Shown here piece by piece: positions 61,294 through 64,000 of a stretch of 64,000 bases of DNA. Each line of letters opens with the position of its first letter. Within the stretch, counting starts at the first letter, position 1. The notes under the pieces were generated by a model. It worked only from the letters and a program-made list of their open reading frames with translations. It made no database searches and had not been told where the DNA came from. Position numbers and translations under genes: made by a program. The stretch comes from an uncultured Lachnospiraceae bacterium (GTDB taxonomy: Bacteria > Bacillota > Clostridia > Lachnospirales > Lachnospiraceae), in assembly GCA_910580195.1 (NCBI GenBank), contig CAJTWA010000001.1:124001-188000 (forward strand). The letters run 5' to 3'.

Positions 61294-61620
61294 ATGGCAC
61301 TGATAAATGCCATGAGCAGGGAGTTTACCATGAAATTTTATCTCGGCGGGCTGGGGATTCTTGCCGGACACATCCATAGCCTGGCCTGCATTCCGCTGAG
61401 CATCCGGCTCCATGGCGGCCTGCAAGCACTCTGCAATTGGGATTCTTCCTGTATTTCCAACGCATCCCACGTAGTACAGATGGCAGAAGACGCTTATCAG
61501 GCAGCAAAAGTTTTTGGCGTTCCTCTGCGCCTGCTTGACTGGTATTTTCTTTCCGTCCCGGCTCTTACGGGGCTTCGGGAACTTACCTTGGAAGGATCTG
61601 TCCATATCTCCGAATAAATC
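61294..61620 (+). pseudogene. Remnant of a DDE-type IS transposase
   Basis: The frame reads MAEDAYQAAKVFGVPLRLLD then WYFLSVPALTGLRELT, a pattern I associate with the central part of IS4-like DDE transposases (AxDAxxAAxxxGxPxLLLLDRYFLSVPAL). It stops at TAA 61616-61618 and has no matching N-terminus with a ribosome-binding site. It is probably a decayed insertion-sequence fragment. Assignment is tentative. 61621-61958 holds no recognised gene. Confidence 0.4.
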
Positions 61621-61958
61621 CGCTACCAACGTACTCCATCAAAAGGGAAAGTATCGGAAGGAGCCATGATGCGTTATCTGCGGAAATATATTTTTCATTT
61701 TATGGGCCAAAGTCCCGAATTGCGCATAACACAATTAATGCAGGAAATGCCAGTAATTGATAAGGATTTACTGGCTTCTTAAGCATACAAACTTTTTACT
61801 GTTCAGAAAATATAATAGTTCCATGAAATAAGAATAAATGAAATGGGCGGCGGATAAGCATATCACTTTGACGGGAAATACCGACAGGCAATACATATAG
61901 GAAAAGCCTATGAGCATATGTTGGAAAAACAGTAATTTTAACAGGGGGACAGACAAAT

Positions 61959-62093
61959 TTGAAAGAGAAAAAATCAGTCCAATATACAGTGGAAAGGGAA
62001 TATTTAGCAAAGTTTTCCGTAGAGGAACTGCTGATCCGCATTATGAAAGCCCATCTGGACCAAGATATTGCAAAAAAAGATATGGCAAAGTGA
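61959..62093 (+). CDS. Small ORF (44 residues) upstream of the serine recombinase
   Basis: TTG 61959 with AGGGGGAC upstream encodes a protein beginning MKEKKSVQYTVEREYLAKFS and ending DIAKKDMAK. It is helical and charged. Its position just before the recombinase suggests an element-borne accessory such as an excision or regulatory factor (inference). No family is recognised. Confidence 0.5.
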   Translation: MKEKKSVQYTVEREYLAKFSVEELLIRIMKAHLDQDIAKKDMAK

Positions 62094-62171
62094 AGCAAAC
62101 GCAGAAATGAACTGGAAAACAAAATATGGTATGATGCTGTTTACAAGTACAGCAGCCGCATAGGTGAGGAA

Positions 62172-63782
62172 ATGAAAAAATCAGAATTATTTTACACGGC
62201 TGTTTATATCAGGTTATCAAGGGAAGACGGCGATAAGGAGGAAAGTGACAGCGTAGGGAACCAGAGGAAACTTTTGACAGAATATGTTTCAAAAGTGGAA
62301 AACCTTATCATTTATGACGTCTATGTGGACGACGGGTATACAGGCACCAATTTTGACCGTCCCAGTTTTAAGAGAATGATTACAGATATAGAGGAAGGGA
62401 GGGTGAATTGTGTTGTTGTAAAGGATTTATCCAGATTTGGACGGGATTATATTGACACAGGGCGTTATTTGGAGCGGGTATTTCCAGAATTGGGGGTGCG
62501 GTTTATTTCTGTGTCAGACGGGATTGACAGCATCCGGCAGGCGTATGACATGCTTCTGCCCATTAAAAATATTTTCAATGAACAGTATGCCAGGGATATT
62601 TCCAAAAAAGTCCAGGCAACAGTAAAATCAAAGCAGAAAGCGGGGGAGTTTATCGGTTCGTTCACCAGTTACGGTTATAAGAAATCGCCTGCAGACAAGA
62701 ATAAGCTTATCATTGACGAATACGCTGCAGAGGTGGTGAGGAAGGTATTCCGTTTATATGTAGGGGGAATGGGGAAACTGAGCATTGCCAAGCTTTTAAA
62801 TGCAGAAGGAATCCTCTGCCCGTCCGAGTATAAAATGGCAAACGGTTTAAATTACAAGAACTGCAACCGTCTGGAAAGTACTTCTTATTGGACATATTCT
62901 ACCATCAACATCATGCTGAAGAATGAGATGTACCGGGGGAATATGGTGCAGGGAAAAAAGCACCAGAGAATGAAGGGCAAGCAGAAATTGGTGGATAAAG
63001 AAGGCTGGATTGTGGTCAAAGGCACCCATGAGTCAATCATTGACTTGGAAACATGGGAAAAGACACAGAAGCTTTTGTCAAAACGCCATAGGGATATGGG
63101 GCTGGAAGAAAATAAGAACATTTTTGCCGGATTTATCATATGCGCAGATTGTGGCAGGGCTATGATGAAGAATTTTTGGAAACGCACAGATGGGAGTAAA
63201 GCATATTCTTTTTACTGTGGGACATATAAACGTCATGGAAAAGGGTACTGTACGCCGCATACATTGCCATTCCATGTGCTGGAGGAAATTATACTAAATG
63301 ATTTAAGGACAATCATTCAGAACGTCAATGATATACAAAGGCTTGTGGAGAATCCGTCTTTTCATCATCCCAAAGCAGAGGAAATCGTCCGGAAAGAGCT
63401 TGTCAGGGTAAAAGCTGAATTAGGGCGGGTGCAGAAGTTAAAGAAATCAGCCTATGAAGATTATAAAGAGGGGATAATTTCAAAAGAAGAATTTTTTACT
63501 TACCGTGAAGATTACCTGAAAAAAGAAGAGTTTTATAAAAAACAGACAGAAACATTGGAAGGAAAAGTGAAAGAAAGCGTTACGGAGGACGTATTTCAGA
63601 TGCCGTGGCTGAAAAGACTGCTGGAGATGAAAGACATTGAAAAGCTGGATAGAGAAGTGATTGTAGAGATGGTAGACCAGATTGTTGTGTATGAGAATCA
63701 CAAAATTAAAATCAAATATAATTTTGGAAACGAATTGGAACATTTGTTTTCTGATTTTTTTCAGGAAGGTAAAGCAGTTTAA
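62172..63782 (+). CDS. Large serine recombinase (TnpX-like)
   Basis: 536 residues. The N-terminal resolvase domain has catalytic Ser16 in AVYIRLSREDGD and the conserved VVKDLSRFGRDYIDTGRYLE. The recombinase domain follows (about 170-290, VVRKVFRLYVGGMGKLSIAK), then a zinc ribbon (FIICADCGRAM ... SFYCGTYKRHGKGYC), a long coiled coil, and a DUF4368-like C-terminus (VEMVDQIVVYENHKIKIKY). It probably catalyses excision and integration of the 3.7-kb element in the amidase gene. AGGTGAGG precedes the ATG. Confidence 0.95.
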   Translation: MKKSELFYTAVYIRLSREDGDKEESDSVGNQRKLLTEYVSKVENLIIYDVYVDDGYTGTNFDRPSFKRMITDIEEGRVNCVVVKDLSRFGRDYIDTGRYLERVFPELGVRFISVSDGIDSIRQAYDMLLPIKNIFNEQYARDISKKVQATVKSKQKAGEFIGSFTSYGYKKSPADKNKLIIDEYAAEVVRKVFRLYVGGMGKLSIAKLLNAEGILCPSEYKMANGLNYKNCNRLESTSYWTYSTINIMLKNEMYRGNMVQGKKHQRMKGKQKLVDKEGWIVVKGTHESIIDLETWEKTQKLLSKRHRDMGLEENKNIFAGFIICADCGRAMMKNFWKRTDGSKAYSFYCGTYKRHGKGYCTPHTLPFHVLEEIILNDLRTIIQNVNDIQRLVENPSFHHPKAEEIVRKELVRVKAELGRVQKLKKSAYEDYKEGIISKEEFFTYREDYLKKEEFYKKQTETLEGKVKESVTEDVFQMPWLKRLLEMKDIEKLDREVIVEMVDQIVVYENHKIKIKYNFGNELEHLFSDFFQEGKAV

Positions 63783-63834
63783 ATGTAGCACATATGGAAA
63801 GTATTTGCGCATACAACATCCGGCACATGGGGGC

Positions 63835-64000
63835 TATGATAATGGCGCTTCTTACAATGGAAGGAAGGAAAAAGACGATGCCCTGCGCGTAACCCTTGCA
63901 GTTGGGAAGAAGCTGGAGGATGCAGGCTATAACGTGCTCTACACAAGGACCACGGACCGTTACGACTCCCCTTTTGAAAAAGCACAGATTGCCAACCGCT
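63835..64000 (+). pseudogene. 3' part of the interrupted amidase gene (continues beyond the window)
   Basis: In frame with 60086-60127 once the element is removed: YDNGASYNGRKEKDDALRVT continues to TRTTDRYDSPFEKAQIANR at the window end. This is the Amidase_3 fold with the conserved Glu of EKD and the TR-D segment. The fragment alone lacks the first zinc ligand region and a start, so the gene should be inactive unless the element excises. Confidence 0.85.

Larger units (their letters stand above)
60128..63837 (+). mobile_element. 3.7-kb serine-recombinase integrative element inserted in an amidase gene
   Basis: The host gene is split exactly: joining 60127 to 63838 restores an uninterrupted amidase frame through the active-site loop. 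Both junctions share TAT (60125-60127 and 63835-63837), consistent with a serine-recombinase core. Contents in order: an Rpn-like nuclease, a decayed transposase fragment, a 44-residue ORF, and a large serine recombinase at the right end. The element is more AT-rich than its surroundings. Confidence 0.85.

Noticed and set aside
61156..61629. 157-codon minus-strand frame inside the serine-recombinase element
   Set aside because: The opposite strand reads as a recognisable DDE-transposase fragment. The minus frame has no ribosome-binding site or known motif.

Overview
The window looks like chromosomal DNA of a gut-type Lachnospiraceae (Clostridia). The clues are strong AGGAGG ribosome-binding sites, moderate GC, a biotin-dependent sodium-pumping decarboxylase cluster, a long (type 2-like) isoleucyl-tRNA synthetase, a family-2 GalT, cmk-ispH-rpsA in a row, secreted Big_2 and FN3 proteins, and Rpn/PD-(D/E)XK genes. 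The species is not determined.

Layout: 0-2 kb, end of an HTH gene and a D,D-carboxypeptidase. 2.2-7.5 kb, a five-gene Na+-translocating decarboxylase/transcarboxylase operon. 7.7-14.2 kb, an RpiR regulator, a flavoprotein, cmk, ispH, rpsA and cheR. 14.4-20.8 kb, a ferritin-like protein, then a two-component system divergent from an ABC-2 exporter. 21-26.3 kb, typA, an AT-rich regulator/acyltransferase insert and gldA. 26.5-37.8 kb, a large FN3 surface protein, a HipA-like kinase, ileS and glgP. 38-46.6 kb is accessory: a TPR lipoprotein, an AAA/PD-(D/E)XK protein, a LacI-type repressor, and a FimB-sized tyrosine recombinase inside an apparent DNA inversion switch that faces a Big_2 adhesin. 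47-50.6 kb, galK and galT. 51-58.4 kb, a DUF134-NifX fusion, hflX-yaaA-ABC transporter, and fabH. 58.5-64 kb, two Rpn-like genes and a 3.7-kb serine-recombinase element that splits a cell-wall amidase gene.

The best candidate for an undescribed system is the switch at 42.9-44.05 kb. Two recombinase-style sites (13-base arms, 7-base spacer) lie in inverted orientation around the recombinase gene. A good promoter inside the segment now points away from the adhesin and runs straight into a hairpin plus U-tract formed by the left site. Inversion would place it about 70 bases upstream of the adhesin start without that U-tract. As drawn, the adhesin should be OFF.

Two dispersed repeat families are also notable. 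One is a 180-base fold-back element with five full copies and one deleted copy; its stems stay paired within each copy while their sequence differs between copies. The other is a 166-base palindromic MITE-like element with two copies. In-frame micro-duplications (dacF-like linker, flavoprotein, hflX, NifX tail, Rpn coiled coil) recur across the window. A LacI-type repressor and the galK promoter share the half-site TTTACTAAA, which suggests a small gal regulon.
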